This document shows, piece by piece, positions 1-12,200 of a stretch of 64,000 bases of DNA. This DNA is from Lateolabrax maculatus (Eukaryota > Chordata > Actinopteri > Acropomatiformes > Lateolabracidae). Positions within the stretch are counted from its first letter, which is position 1. Each line of letters starts with the position of its first letter. The notes under the pieces were generated by a model. It ran no database searches. It was not told the origin of the DNA and saw nothing but the letters and a program-made list of their open reading frames with translations. The stretch lies in the NCBI GenBank assembly GCA_031216445.1, contig CM062213.1, positions 11,781,501-11,845,500 on the forward strand, written 5' to 3'. Both the position numbers and the translations under genes were made by a program.

Positions 1-212
1 TTTGAAATGGTGTACTCATAATTACAAAATGTAAAGTTATAGAATGCAAAGAACTTCTTTGATATCAGATCAGCAAAGACTGCAGTAACTTTAAATGTGA
101 GAGGCTATTGTTCTTCTGGGCATTTATAGATATCATTAGCTGTACGTTAAATTTACATGCAAGACAGAAACAGATGTTTAATTCTTAAATTTGAATTTTC
201 CAGATTTTCCAG

Positions 213-263
213 ATTCGGGATTGCTTCACAGCTATGACCTTCCTGCAATGCCTAATATACTGG
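213..263 (+). CDS. ITIH linker microexon A (51 nt, first copy)
   Basis: Acceptor TTTTCCAG and donor GGTAAAC flank 51 nt that read DSGLLHSYDLPAMPNIL when the first codon is completed by a G from the preceding exon; it ends with a split G (phase 1-1). An identical copy sits at 2643-2693. Perfect identity between the copies, with both splice sites kept, supports a functional exon or very recent duplication. Confidence 0.55.
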
Positions 264-3200
264 GTAAACCTAAAAAAAATTTTGTGGGGGTCTTCAAAAT
301 ATGAAATGACATTTACCAACATAAAATGTTTTGCATAAGATTTTCAAGAGGTGAAAATTTCTAAAAATCTAAGAATCTTGACGAGAAGAAAATAAATTTG
401 CTTCCATTTCATGTTTCATGAATTAAAATGTAAAGTACCGAAAACTGCTGACTTCTCTTATGACCCTTGGCCTTCTTCAAGTGTTTTTAGTAGTTTTTGA
501 GATACTGTGCTGAGTAACAGACAAACAAATCTCCTTGGTAGAGGTATAGTGTTTATGCCCTTTTCCCTGACCTGACTATTTGTTTTTACCCCATCTTATC
601 CAAATATATTGTTACATTTACATATGCAAATATTAATTAACGCTGCAAAAACCAAAGCAAATAATTTGTGTATTTTTGTTAGGGCTACAATTTAAAATGC
701 CAGTCACACAATTTAATATGAATAAGATGTTCCTTCATGTAACATTTTTGAATACAAGTACTGAACAATCATCAACTCGTTTACACAGATTTTCAATTTG
801 TAGATCATTTTGATTTCCAAGTTGTTTAATTTTTTGTGAGCATTTAAATCAATGTTAGATAAAGCCTGTGGTTAACTTTAAAATTTCAACTTCAAATTCA
901 TATGTGTTTGACAAAATTATAACCTGGGATCCCCTCCGTAAGACACACCTAAAAGGTGCAAGCTAATTTACATGAGTATTTCAAAGTAAATTAACAACTG
1001 TGTTTTCAATTAATTTTCTCTTTTTTTTCTCTTTTTAAACAGGAAGCAGTGGTGTTTTAGGTAACAAACATGTATATCTGCACCGTTCTTGCATCATTTA
1101 ATTAATAATATAATGTATTTTGTATAAAGCCTACAGCATATAGGTTACATAAAGCATTTCTCATGATATTTTCTCATTGGGTGGAAAAACTAGATGTAAT
1201 TAATGGTATTAATGGTCAGCTCCCTGGCGGTATGACATGAGTACACATCTGCACTGTTATGAAATGACTAGACAGTGTATTTTACTTTATATAGAGTTTC
1301 TGCAGCTTCAAAACATTCATTGTTCACATTTGCTGAGTTTGAAACATCTTTTTCTCTTTTTTAACAGCAAAAAATGGTGTTTCAGGTAAGCAATATGTAT
1401 ATCTGCACTGTTCTTACATCATTTAATTAATAATATAATGTATTTTATATATAGCCTACAGCATATAGCATACATACAGCATTCATTCTCTCTCGTGGGT
1501 AAATTTATATAACAATTATATGACACCTGTCTCTGTACTATTTCCCCCATGTACATTGTACAATCTCTGCATGAATCCAAAAATGCTTCAGAAAAATTTC
1601 AAGCAAAACCAAAACCTTTCATGAAAACAGATGTTGCAGAAATAGGACAGAAGAGTATTGTGTCCTGAAAAGCCTGATGCTAAATTAACAGAAGAGTTAA
1701 ACTAATTCTACTCTAGGTTTGATATCCATGATTTCAATGATGGGCTTTCTAATTGGTGTGAATTCTGAAGGCATTCACAACATATGTTATTCTACATACA
1801 TTCTAAAAATGTATTATTATTATTCTTCAGACCGCTTATTTTGCGAGTCTTCTCCTTCCACATTTTTCAACGTAGAAACTTCATTCAAATATCAAAACGT
1901 TCAGCTCAATTAGGACATTATTGCTTGTATTCAACTTTTTCATAACATTCATACTTTGCGAAATATTCAACGTTTTCCAGGAATTTTGCTCCATTCAAAT
2001 GAATGGGAGGAATGTTCAAAATTTCCACATTTTCCCACTTTTTCATGCCTATTCAACTCTTCTCTACTCATTCATACTTTCAGCTACAAACTCCATTCAA
2101 ACTTGTAAAAGTTCCACATCTTTCGTACATTCAAGGTATTATTCAACATTCAAATCCCATTAATACTTTGGAAAATATTCAACTTTGTTTAAAACTTAAT
2201 TATAATGAAAGTAAATGAGAAAAACATTCAAAACCACTCATCTTCAAAGTCTTCCAAATCCTTCATACTTTCACGTAGAAACGTCATTCCAACATTAAAA
2301 CGTTCACACCACTTTGGACTTTCTGGCATAAATTCTTCCAGATCATTCATACTTTTTACACAATCTCCTTTAAAAAATCATGAAAATTTCAGCCCTTCTG
2401 ACATTTTTACGAATGTGTGTGTGGTGGAATGTTCAAAGCTAGAGTGGGGGACATAACTGGTAGAGTGGGGAGGAGATTGAAACTCAACTCAAAAATGTCT
2501 CCCATAGAATAGCAAAGACTGCAGTAACTTTAAATGTGAGAGGCTATTGTTCTTCTGGGCATTTATAGATATCATTAGCTGTACGTTAAATTTACATGCA
2601 AGACAGAAACAGATGTTTAATTCTTAAATTTGACTTTTCCAGATTCGGGATTGCTTCACAGCTATGACCTTCCTGCAATGCCTAATATACTGGGTAAACC
2701 TAAAAAATTTTTTGTGGGGGTCTTCAAAATATGAAATGTTAAACATTTACCAACATAAAATGTTTTGCATAAGATTTTCAAGAGGTGAAAATTTCTAAAA
2801 ATCTAAGAATCTTGACAAGAAGAAAATAAATTTGCTTCCATTTCATGTTTCATGAATTAAAATGTAAAGTACCGAAAACTGCTGACTTCTCTTATGACCC
2901 TTGGCCTTCTTCAAGTGTTTTTAGTAGTTTTTGAGATACTGTGCTGAGTAACAGACAAACAAATCTCTGGTAGAGTGGGGAGGAGATTGAAACTCAACTC
3001 AAAAATGTCTCCCATACTCAAATTGCTCCCAGTACCACAATTTTCACTCCTCATACGTGATTTTACATCAGAACGTAGGAAGATTTGTTACAGTTGCAGA
3101 AGTGTGGCTACGGTAGCAATCGGACCTAAACTTTTGGCTCTACGACTCCTCAAGTGACAGGTGTACCAGCCAAGAGCTGCATATACTGCAGTGTTAACTG

Positions 3201-6200
3201 AGACCAGAAAGTTGAGGAGGGAGACAGAGGGGAAAAGTGCTGCAGCTATCACCATGGCAACCACTGACAGCAGCCTATGACACACAGCTGATTGGTGCAG
3301 TTTCATACAGACACACAAAAACACACAGGATTTTTTACATTTTTAAACTTTTTCAAACTTTATTCAAGTCTAATCTGCTCATTCATACTTTCAGGTGTAA
3401 ACTTTATTCAAACCACAAAATGTTGTACATCTTTTATACATTCTTAGTTTTAATCAACTTTTAACTCCCATTCATAAGATTTACACCATTTACCAATTTT
3501 CTAGTGTAGTCTGACCAAGGACTGAGACGGCAGTTAACAGCAGTTGGTGGCTGTTACTATGCATTAACTTGCAGTAGTGAATCCAAGGGCTCAAATTGTG
3601 GACCCTTAAACTGATGTTAATAAAGTATAGGACTACTGGGGATGCACAGTTGAAGGAAATCACCGAACTAGGGCTGCTTTACACACACACACACACACAC
3701 ACACAAAGGAGTTTGCCATTTTTTGACTTTTTCAAGCAACATGAGCAATGAGATACTCACTTTTATTCAACTTTCATCTCCCATTCATAATATTTAGACC
3801 ATTTCCCACTTTTCTTACTAATTCATACTCCCTCCAGCTACTTTAACCAAATTCAATCCAGCAGTCCAGTTTAGCGTCAGCCTTTTAACAAACATTCAAC
3901 TATTCCACATCTTTCACTTTTGTTGTCGTTTTTTTGTCGTTGTTGTTGTTTATAGTGTTGTTTTTTGTTGTTTATAGTGTTGTTTTTTGTTGTTTATAGT
4001 GTTGTTTATAGTGTTGTTTTTTGTTGTTTATAGTGTCGTTTTTTGTTTTTGTTGTTAATAGTGTCATTTTTTGTCGTTTTTTGTTGTTTTTTGTTGTTTA
4101 TAGTATCGTTTTTATTGTTTTTTGTCATTTTTGTTTATAGTGTCGTTTTTTGTCATTTTTTTCGTCGTTTTTTTCATCGTTTTTGTTGTTTATAGTGTCG
4201 TTTTTTGTTGTTTTTTGTTGTTTATAGTGTCATTTTTTGTCGTTTCTGTTGTTTATAGTATTGTTTTTTGTCACTTTGTTGTTTATAGTGTCGTGTTTTT
4301 GTCGTTTTTGTTGTTTTTTCGTCGTTTTTGTTTTTTATAGTGTCGATTTTTGTTGTTTTTGTTGTTTATAGTGTTGTTTTTGTGTTTTTTTGTCGTTTTT
4401 TTGTTGTTTATAGTGTCGTTTTTGTTGTTTTTTATCTTTTTTGTTTATAGTGTTTTTTGTAGTTTTTGTTTTTAGTGTCGTTTTTGTTGTTTATAGTGTC
4501 GTTTTTTGTTGTTTATAGTGTCGTTTTTTGTCACTTTTGTTGTTTATAGTGTCGTTTTTGTTGTTTATAGTGTCGTTTTTTGTCACTTTTGTTGTTTATA
4601 GTGTCGTTTTTTGTTGTTTTTGTTGTTTATAGTGCCGTTTTTTGTTGTTTTTTGTCTTCTTTTGTTGTTTATAGTGTCGTTTTTGTTGTTTTTATTGTTT
4701 TTTTGTCATTTTTGTGGTTTTATAGTGTCCTTTTTTTGTCGCTGTTGTTGTTTATAGTGTCGTTTTTTGTTGTTTATAGTGTTGTTTTTGTTGTTTATAG
4801 TGTCGTTTTTTTGTTATTGTTAATAGTGTCATTTTTTGTTGTTTTTTGTTGTTTATAGTGTCGTTTTTTGTTGTTTTTGTTGTTTATAGTGTTGTTTTTT
4901 GTTGTTTATAGTGTCGTTTTTTTGTTATTGTTAATAGTGTCATTTTTTGTTGTTTTTTGTTGTTTTTTGTTGTTTATAGTGTCGTTTTTTTTGTTTTTTG
5001 TCTTTTTTGTTGTTTATAGTATTGTTTTTTGTCACTTTTGTTGTTTATAGTGTCGTTTTTTGTCGTTTTTTGTTGGGGTTTTTTTCGTAGTATTTGTTGT
5101 TTATAGTGTTGTTTTTTGTTGTTTTTGTTGTTTATAGTGTCGTTTTTTGTTGTTTTTTTCGTCGTTTTTGTTGTTTATAGTGTCGATTTTTGTTGTTTTT
5201 GTTGTTTATAGTGTCGTTTTTTGTCTTTTTTGTTGTTTTTAGTGTTATTTTTGTTGTTTATAGTGTCGTTTTTTGTTGTTTATAGTGTCGTTTTTGTTGT
5301 TTATAGTATCGTTTTTTGTCACTTGTTGTTTATAATGTCGTTTTTTGTTGTTTTTGTTGTTTATAGTGCCGTTTTTTGTTGTTTTTGGTTGTTTTTTGTT
5401 GTTTTTGTTGTTTGGGTTTTTTTTGTCGTTTATGTTGTTTATAGTTTCTTTTTTGTTGTTTTTCTGTTATTTTTTGTGGTTTTATAGTGTCATTTTCGTT
5501 GCTTTTGTTGTTAATAGTGTCATTTTTGTCTTTCTTTTTCTTTTTCGTTTTTTTGTTCTTTTTGTTGTTTTCTGTTGTTTTTGTTGTTCATAGTGTAATT
5601 TTTTGTTTTTTTTTGTTGTTTATAGTGTCATTTTTGTTGTTTTTCTGTTATCTTTTGTTGTTTATAGTGTCGTTTTTGTCGTTTTCTCGTCATTTTTTTA
5701 TGTATGGTGTCGTTTTTTGTCGTTTTTCGTAGTTTTTTGTTTTTTTTCTTCTTTTTTTGTTGTTTTTGTTGTTTATAGTGTCGTTTTACGTTGTTTTAAT
5801 GTCGTTTATTTTGTTCTGTCTTGTTTTATCGTTTTTGTTGTTTATAGTGTTGTTTTTTTGTTGTTTGTTTAGTTTTTGTCATTTTTCTTTTTCAATTTTT
5901 TTTTTGCTGTTGGTGTGAATGCTGAAGGCAATGACTGCAGCCTGGTGCAGTTTGACACACACACACATACACAGGAATTTTTATATTTTTGGCATTTTTC
6001 AAGCAATATGAGTAACGAGCTAGGGTGGTTAGATATCTTACTGTTATAAAACAACCAGTCTGACGAAGGAATGAGACGGCAATTAACAGCATTTAGTGGA
6101 TGTGACAAACACACACACACACACAGGATTTTGACAGTTTTAGAGAGCATTTTTCAAGTCTAATCTGCTCATTCATACTTTCAGGTGTAAACTCTAATTA

Positions 6201-9200
6201 AACCAGAACATTTTGTACATCTTTCATACATTCTTAGTTTTATTCAACTTTTAACTCCCATTCATACTACTTAGACCATTTACCAATTTTCTAGTGTAGT
6301 CTGACCAAGGACTGAGACGGCAGTTAACAGCAGTTGGTGGATGTGGATTTGACAGTTTTAGAGTTTTTTAAAGCATTTTTCAAGTCTAATGTACTCATTC
6401 ATACTTTCAGGTGTAAACTCTAATCAAACCAGAACATTTTGTACATCTGTCATACATTCTTAGTTTTATTCAACTTTTAACTCCAATTCATACTATTTAG
6501 ACCATTTCCAACTTTTCTTTCTAATTCGCACTCCCTCCACCTGCTTCAAACAAATTCAAGCCAGCAATCCAGTTTAGCGCCAGCCTTTCAACAAACATTC
6601 AACTATTCCACATCTTTCATACATTGTTGATATTATGAAACTTTTTGTGCTCAATTTCAGCAATCCAGTTTAGCGTCAGCCTTTCAGCAGTCAGCATTCA
6701 CACCGCAATTTCTTCAGAAATTGCCTTTTCTAGTTTTATAAATGGGCCTGCAGACTGTAAGATTAAAATTGATGAGGTGATTGTGTGTAAATCTTTTGGT
6801 CTGGAAAGCCCTGGTCCTGATGGCATAGGGGGGAACTTATTGATTGATTTATTATCACATGTTTCCAAGTCCTCCTTGGACCAACAGAAAGTTCTTAGTA
6901 TGTGGAAGGAATACTTTGTGGTGCCAGTGTCAAAAATTAAGTCTCCTATGGCACTGAAGGATTATTGATATGATGGATGATATTATGGCCCTTACGTCCC
7001 TTGTTATGAAAACATTTGAACATATTGTCAAATCGGAAACTTTCCAAACAAGAGATGACCCCTATAGTTAGACCCCTTACTGTTTCCCTGTGGAGGATGC
7101 TACAGCTAATCTATTAAATCTTTTACCGAGGCACCTGGAGGGAAATAAGAACCATGCATGATGCTTTTAATTGACTTTACTTCTGCTTTTAATTGTATTC
7201 AGCCACGTGTTTTTCACACAGGCTCTTATTTTATTTCAATATGGATTTTAGTACAGTATGTCAGCTCACTGACTTCTTAACAAACCGATCTCAGAGGGCC
7301 TGGGTTAATGCAACCCTGACCAGTAAACTCTCATCTCCCACTGGATCCCCTAAGGGTTGTGTGCCTTCTCCACTTTTATTTGGGGCACTATCCTAGATGA
7401 GAAGTTTAAATCTGATGCAATTACAGATGCTACTGTATATGCAAAAAGGCAAATCAATGGTTGTTCTTTTCAAGAAAGTTGCAAAGTTTTAATATGGACA
7501 TGACATTAATGAAAATGTTTTATTCTTCTTTTATTGAGTCTATCCTTACTTTTCTATGATTTGTTGGTTTGGCACTCTTAGGAACAAACATTTAAAACAT
7601 TGTCAAGCTGTGTCGTAAGATTACTGGTATTCCCCTTAATGACCTTAGCACTTGTATGAAGTGAGGGTTGTCTCAAAGCACAGACTATTGTTTTGGACGC
7701 TCAACATCCTTTACATGTTGAGTTCCAGATGCTTCCATCAGTGCGGAGGTTCACTCTTTAAAAAAAAACAATTACAATAAAACTGTCTTAAACTATGTGA
7801 AATAGTTTACCCACAATTACAAAATAAAGGTCTTCCGGTAATTTTGAAATGGTGTGCTCGTAATTACAAAATTTAAAGTTACAAAAAAAGTTTTTTTTTC
7901 TTTGATGAATGCAAAGCATTTCTTTGATATCAGCTTGTCCTTTGTTCTATCTGCTGTTGGTTTTTCAAACAAACCCTAACCCAGGATATCATTGCGTCAT
8001 TCTTTTTTCTCTTATGATTCATGGTTACATGGAATTGTGCTGAGTTGTGTATGATGTATTTGTGTTGGACTACTGTCTGAAAAGTAATTTGCTCCTTGGG
8101 GACATTATACTTTTTGGGATCTTGAGTACAACTAATTGATGCCAAGTCAAAGTATCTAAAGATCTCATATCTAAAAAGTGTTATCATTTTATATTTAAAT
8201 GTACAAAGGCAATTCAAAATTGTAATGTTTTTGACCAAAAAACCTCTATGAAGCAACGAAAAAGAGTGACCTGGGGGTCCATACCTAAGACACACTTAGG
8301 TGGGTGCAAGTTAATTCATTTCAAAGTAATTTAACAACTGTATTGTAACTTCACGTTATCTATTTCTCTTTGGCAGTAAGTGGTCCTCTTGGTCCATCTG
8401 GTCAGCTCCCTGCAGGTATGGCATGAGTACACATCTGCACTGTTCTGATATTACTAGACAGTGTATTTTACTTTATATAGAGTTTCTGCAGCTTCAAAAC
8501 ATTCATTGTTCAAATTTGCTGAGTTTGTCAAAAAAAAACAAAAAAACAATTACAATTAATCTGTCTTTAACTATATTAAATAGTTTACCCACAATTACAA
8601 AATAAAGGTCTTCCGGTAATTTTGAAATGGTGTGCTCGTAATTACAAAATTTAAAGTTACAAAAAAAGTTTTTTTTTCTTTGATGAATGCAAAGCATTTC
8701 TTTGATATCAGCTTGTCCTTTGTTCTATCTGCTGTTGGTTTTTCAAACAAACCCTAACCCAGGATATCATTGCGTCATTCTTTTTTCTCTTATGATTCAT
8801 GGTTACATGGAATTGTGCTGAGTTGTGTATGATGTATTTGTGTTGGACTACTGTCTGAAAAGTAATTTGCTCCTTGGGGACATTATACTTTTTGGGATCT
8901 TGAGTACAACTAATTGATGCCAAGTCAAAGTATCTAAAGATCTCATATCTAAAAAGTGTTATCATTTTATATTTAAATGTACAAAGGCAATTCAAAATTG
9001 TAATGTTTTTGACCAAAAAACCTCTATGAAGCAACGAAAAAGAGTGACCTGGGGGTCCATACCTAAGACACACTTAGGTGGGTGCAAGTTAATTCATTTC
9101 AAAGTAATTTAACAACTGTATTGTAACTTCACGTTATCTATTTCTCTTTGGCAGTAAGTGGTCCTCTTGGTCCATCTGGTCAGCTCCCTGCAGGTATGAC

Positions 9201-12200
9201 ATGAGTACACATCTGCACTGTTCTGATATTACTAGACAGTGTATTTTACTTTATATAGAGTTTCTGCAGCTTCAAAACATTCATTGTTCAAATTTGCTGA
9301 GTTTGTCAAAAAAAACAAAAAAACAATTACAATTAATCTGTCTTAAACTATATTAAATAGTTTACCCACAATTACAAAATAAAGGTCTTATGGTAATTTT
9401 GAAATGGTGTACTCATAATTACAAAATGTAAAGTTATAAAATGCAAAGCACTTCTTTGATATCAGCAAAGACTGCAGTAACTTTAAATGTGAGAGGCTAA
9501 TATAAATGTATCTAAGTAGCCTCATGCAAATGTATTTACAGATATCTATCTGGATGAAGGAGCTGCAGGTCCTAACATGTGGTCAACCAGACCAACTTAT
9601 GGTAGTGTATCTCATAGATGTAATTAATGGTATAGTTTATATAAAATCTATCTCTTTCTATTTCTTTGTACAAAACAGTACAAAAGTGTCATAAGTCATT
9701 ACTATGTAAGAATATAAGTCATCATTAGCTTGCAGAATTGACTGACAAAAGGCATCATAAACAAGTGTAGAACACACATATGTGCAGACAGTAAGCCAAA
9801 AGTATTTTGTTGCGTTGTTTCCATTGTTGTAAGCATTTCCTTCTGCTGTGTGACTCTGTGTGTCTCTGTATCCCTGTGTTCCTCTACAGGTCCTCTTATC
9901 CACAGATTTCTCTTAAAAACAGAGAATCAGTCTCTTCCACTATGCTTCGATGTCATTGGAGATGTCTGCCTTAAACTACTTCACAATCCCAGCAAGGGTC
10001 AGAAATGTTACTCTTTGTGCTATCACTATTTCCCCTTAGTTCCATAAACAGCCTAGTCAATAAGCTCCCATTTTCCCCCTTTTGCTCTCTAAGTGTAATA
10101 GAAAATTGTTTTTGTTTTTTCTCCTGAGGATCTTATTGTCAGTTATATGGTGTGCATTTGTTCTCTTTTGTACTAGAGCTGTCTGTGAATGGTGAGCTTG
10201 ATTCAGTAGTATATGGAGGCTTCAAAAAGATTGTCATCCACTTCAAGACTGACCATCACATTGACGTTGACACCAAGGGAATCACTGTGCGAGACGGACA
10301 GACAGTGACAAACCACACAGGACTGGATCTCATCACAGTTGGAAGGTGACTTTGCATTATACACAGTGGTGTGTACAGACTCCCTGAGATTCAGGGATGA
10401 AAATGCAGGTCTATGTGCAGTTAGGTTTTCATGGGTGGCCTAAAATCACATCTCAGTGGCTCTTAAAGAAACAGTTTGACATTTCAGAAAATACACTCAT
10501 TCACTTTCAAATTGAGAGTTACACGATAGGATCAATTCCACTCTCATGTCCATATGCTACTGTAAGTAGCCATCCATCTTAGCTTGAATCTCTGTTTTAC
10601 GGAGGGTTGATTGACTATTTCTTGGTTGGGCCGACCCTAGAACAGAGCTTGGATAGCTGTTTCGACCATTTCAAGTCTTTATGCTAAGATGCTGGCTGGA
10701 GCTTCTTATTTACTGTACAGACATGAGAGTGGTATTAATCTTCTCATCTAACTCTGTACAAGAAAGCCAGTCAGCATGGTTCCTAAAATGTTGAACAAGT
10801 GCCCCCTATAATCACATGTCTGAACAAAATGTACTGTTCAGCATTGAGAGCAAACAGGGCTGGGGCAGCTGCAAACACCTCACGTCAATGATAATATTCA
10901 TGATGTTGAATATATGACTATTATAAGCAAATGTAAATTGTTATTTACAACTGATACTTACATTACAGGCCCTGCACACCCATGGTACACCCACACAGGT
11001 GAATTTTAGATGATAAGAGCTCTTCTCAGGAGTGTGTTGGAGTGTGCAGACTATGTTTGATTGATATCTTCCTCACGCTCCTGTTAGCTGTGTTGCACCT
11101 GCCAGAGGGGGAGAAATTATTATTATTATTATTTTTATTTTATTTACTTTATTAATCACAAACGTGAAATTATTTCTCCGCATTTAACCCATCCAGTGGC
11201 ACCTGTACGAACACACACATGCACATGCACAGGGTCACACAAAGAGACAGGTGCCATATTCACACTGGAGCGGTGGGCAGCAGTTCACAGCGCCCGGGGA
11301 GCAATTGGGGGTGCGGTGCCGTGCTCAAGGGCACCTCGGCCGTGGCAAGTAGGTGGACTGCCACCCCACCAGCTGTCAGTCCACCAATCTTCGGGAGGGA
11401 GAGCGGGGATCGAACCTCCAACCTTGGGTTATTGGACAACCCCGCTCTACCACTGAGCCACGGCCGCCCAAATTACACCTTCATCATTCTTAATGGTGCA
11501 TTTCGTCTGGTGACCTCACATAATGCTTAGCTTGTCTTTGCACCTCCACCTCACAGGCTAACTGGGGGTGTAACCGGCCAAGATAAGTGAAATGACCTTC
11601 ATGGGTGTGCAGGGCCTTTAAAGATTCCAAAAGAAAGTTAAGACAAGGTGCATATTTTTCTAGTTTGACAGTGATTAAGAGGGACAGCGAAATAGATGTT
11701 GCAGCTGGAGACACACGCATGGTCATCTTAATTCAGGAAAAGGATGGCCAACAATTCCTCTGGCCGGCTTTAAGACAGCAGCCATCAGACAACAACGTTA
11801 CAGGAATTCTAGGTGGGTGAAAAGGCTGGATATGCATGTATGATTTAATATCAGGTCAACAATATTTCAAATCAATGTTTGCACCCAACTGTTGTGGTTA
11901 ATGGAGAAATACTTAATTACAAGACAAAAATATTTTGTGCTGGGTCACTCTAGGTGCCAGCTTTTCAGTTTAATTCCTTTATTGTTTGTTCTCCGTGTGT
12001 CCAGCTCTAAAGCCAGCAGTTTATGAGGAGGTGCAGAAAACTCCATCAGCAAAACTTAAGATCAAAGACCAGGAGATTGATGTTATCAGGTAAACTTTGT
12101 TCTGTATTATTAGCTGGTATAAAAAAGAGATGTTGGAATTATTATTACTTTAATACACAAAGATATGTAATCATTTATGAATTTCTTTTGAAGATCTGAT

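Larger units (their letters stand above)
1719..3540. repeat. ATTCA-rich interspersed repeat block
   Basis: Long stretches of short related phrases such as 'attcatactttcagctacaaactccattcaaac' and 'attcaacttttaactcccattcata' recur at 1719-2460, 3030-3540, 3770-3900 and 6150-6640. No coding capacity is seen. About 250 bp ('cattcatactttcaggtgtaaac...ggactgagacggcagttaacagcagttggtgg') is present at 3290-3550 and 6100-6345, with most of it again at 6380-6600. Confidence 0.6.
7758..9305. repeat. 778-bp tandem duplication carrying an ITIH microexon
   Basis: 7758-8526 and 8527-9305 are nearly identical at an offset of exactly 778 bp, including the 39-nt exon. A third partial unit runs from 9306 to about 9495 and matches the first 110 bases of the window as well, showing that the same unit underlies the whole linker region. 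The 121-codon open frames on the minus strand of both units are intronic by-products. Confidence 0.9.

Noticed and set aside
4122..5872. Many open frames of 60-92 codons rich in FVVYSVVF
   Set aside because: They follow the T/G-rich tandem repeat in whichever frame lacks stops; low complexity, no splice or start context.
3925..5895. Considered as a CRISPR-like or satellite-encoded array
   Set aside because: Units are degenerate, contiguous and without unique spacers; it is a simple tandem repeat in a vertebrate intron.
7930..9073. Two identical 121-codon minus-strand frames
   Set aside because: They are the same intronic sequence in the two 778-bp units, on the opposite strand to the gene; no domain or promoter.
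11196..11530. Overlapping plus-strand frames of 86 and 103 codons
   Set aside because: They lie within the tRNA-derived SINE.
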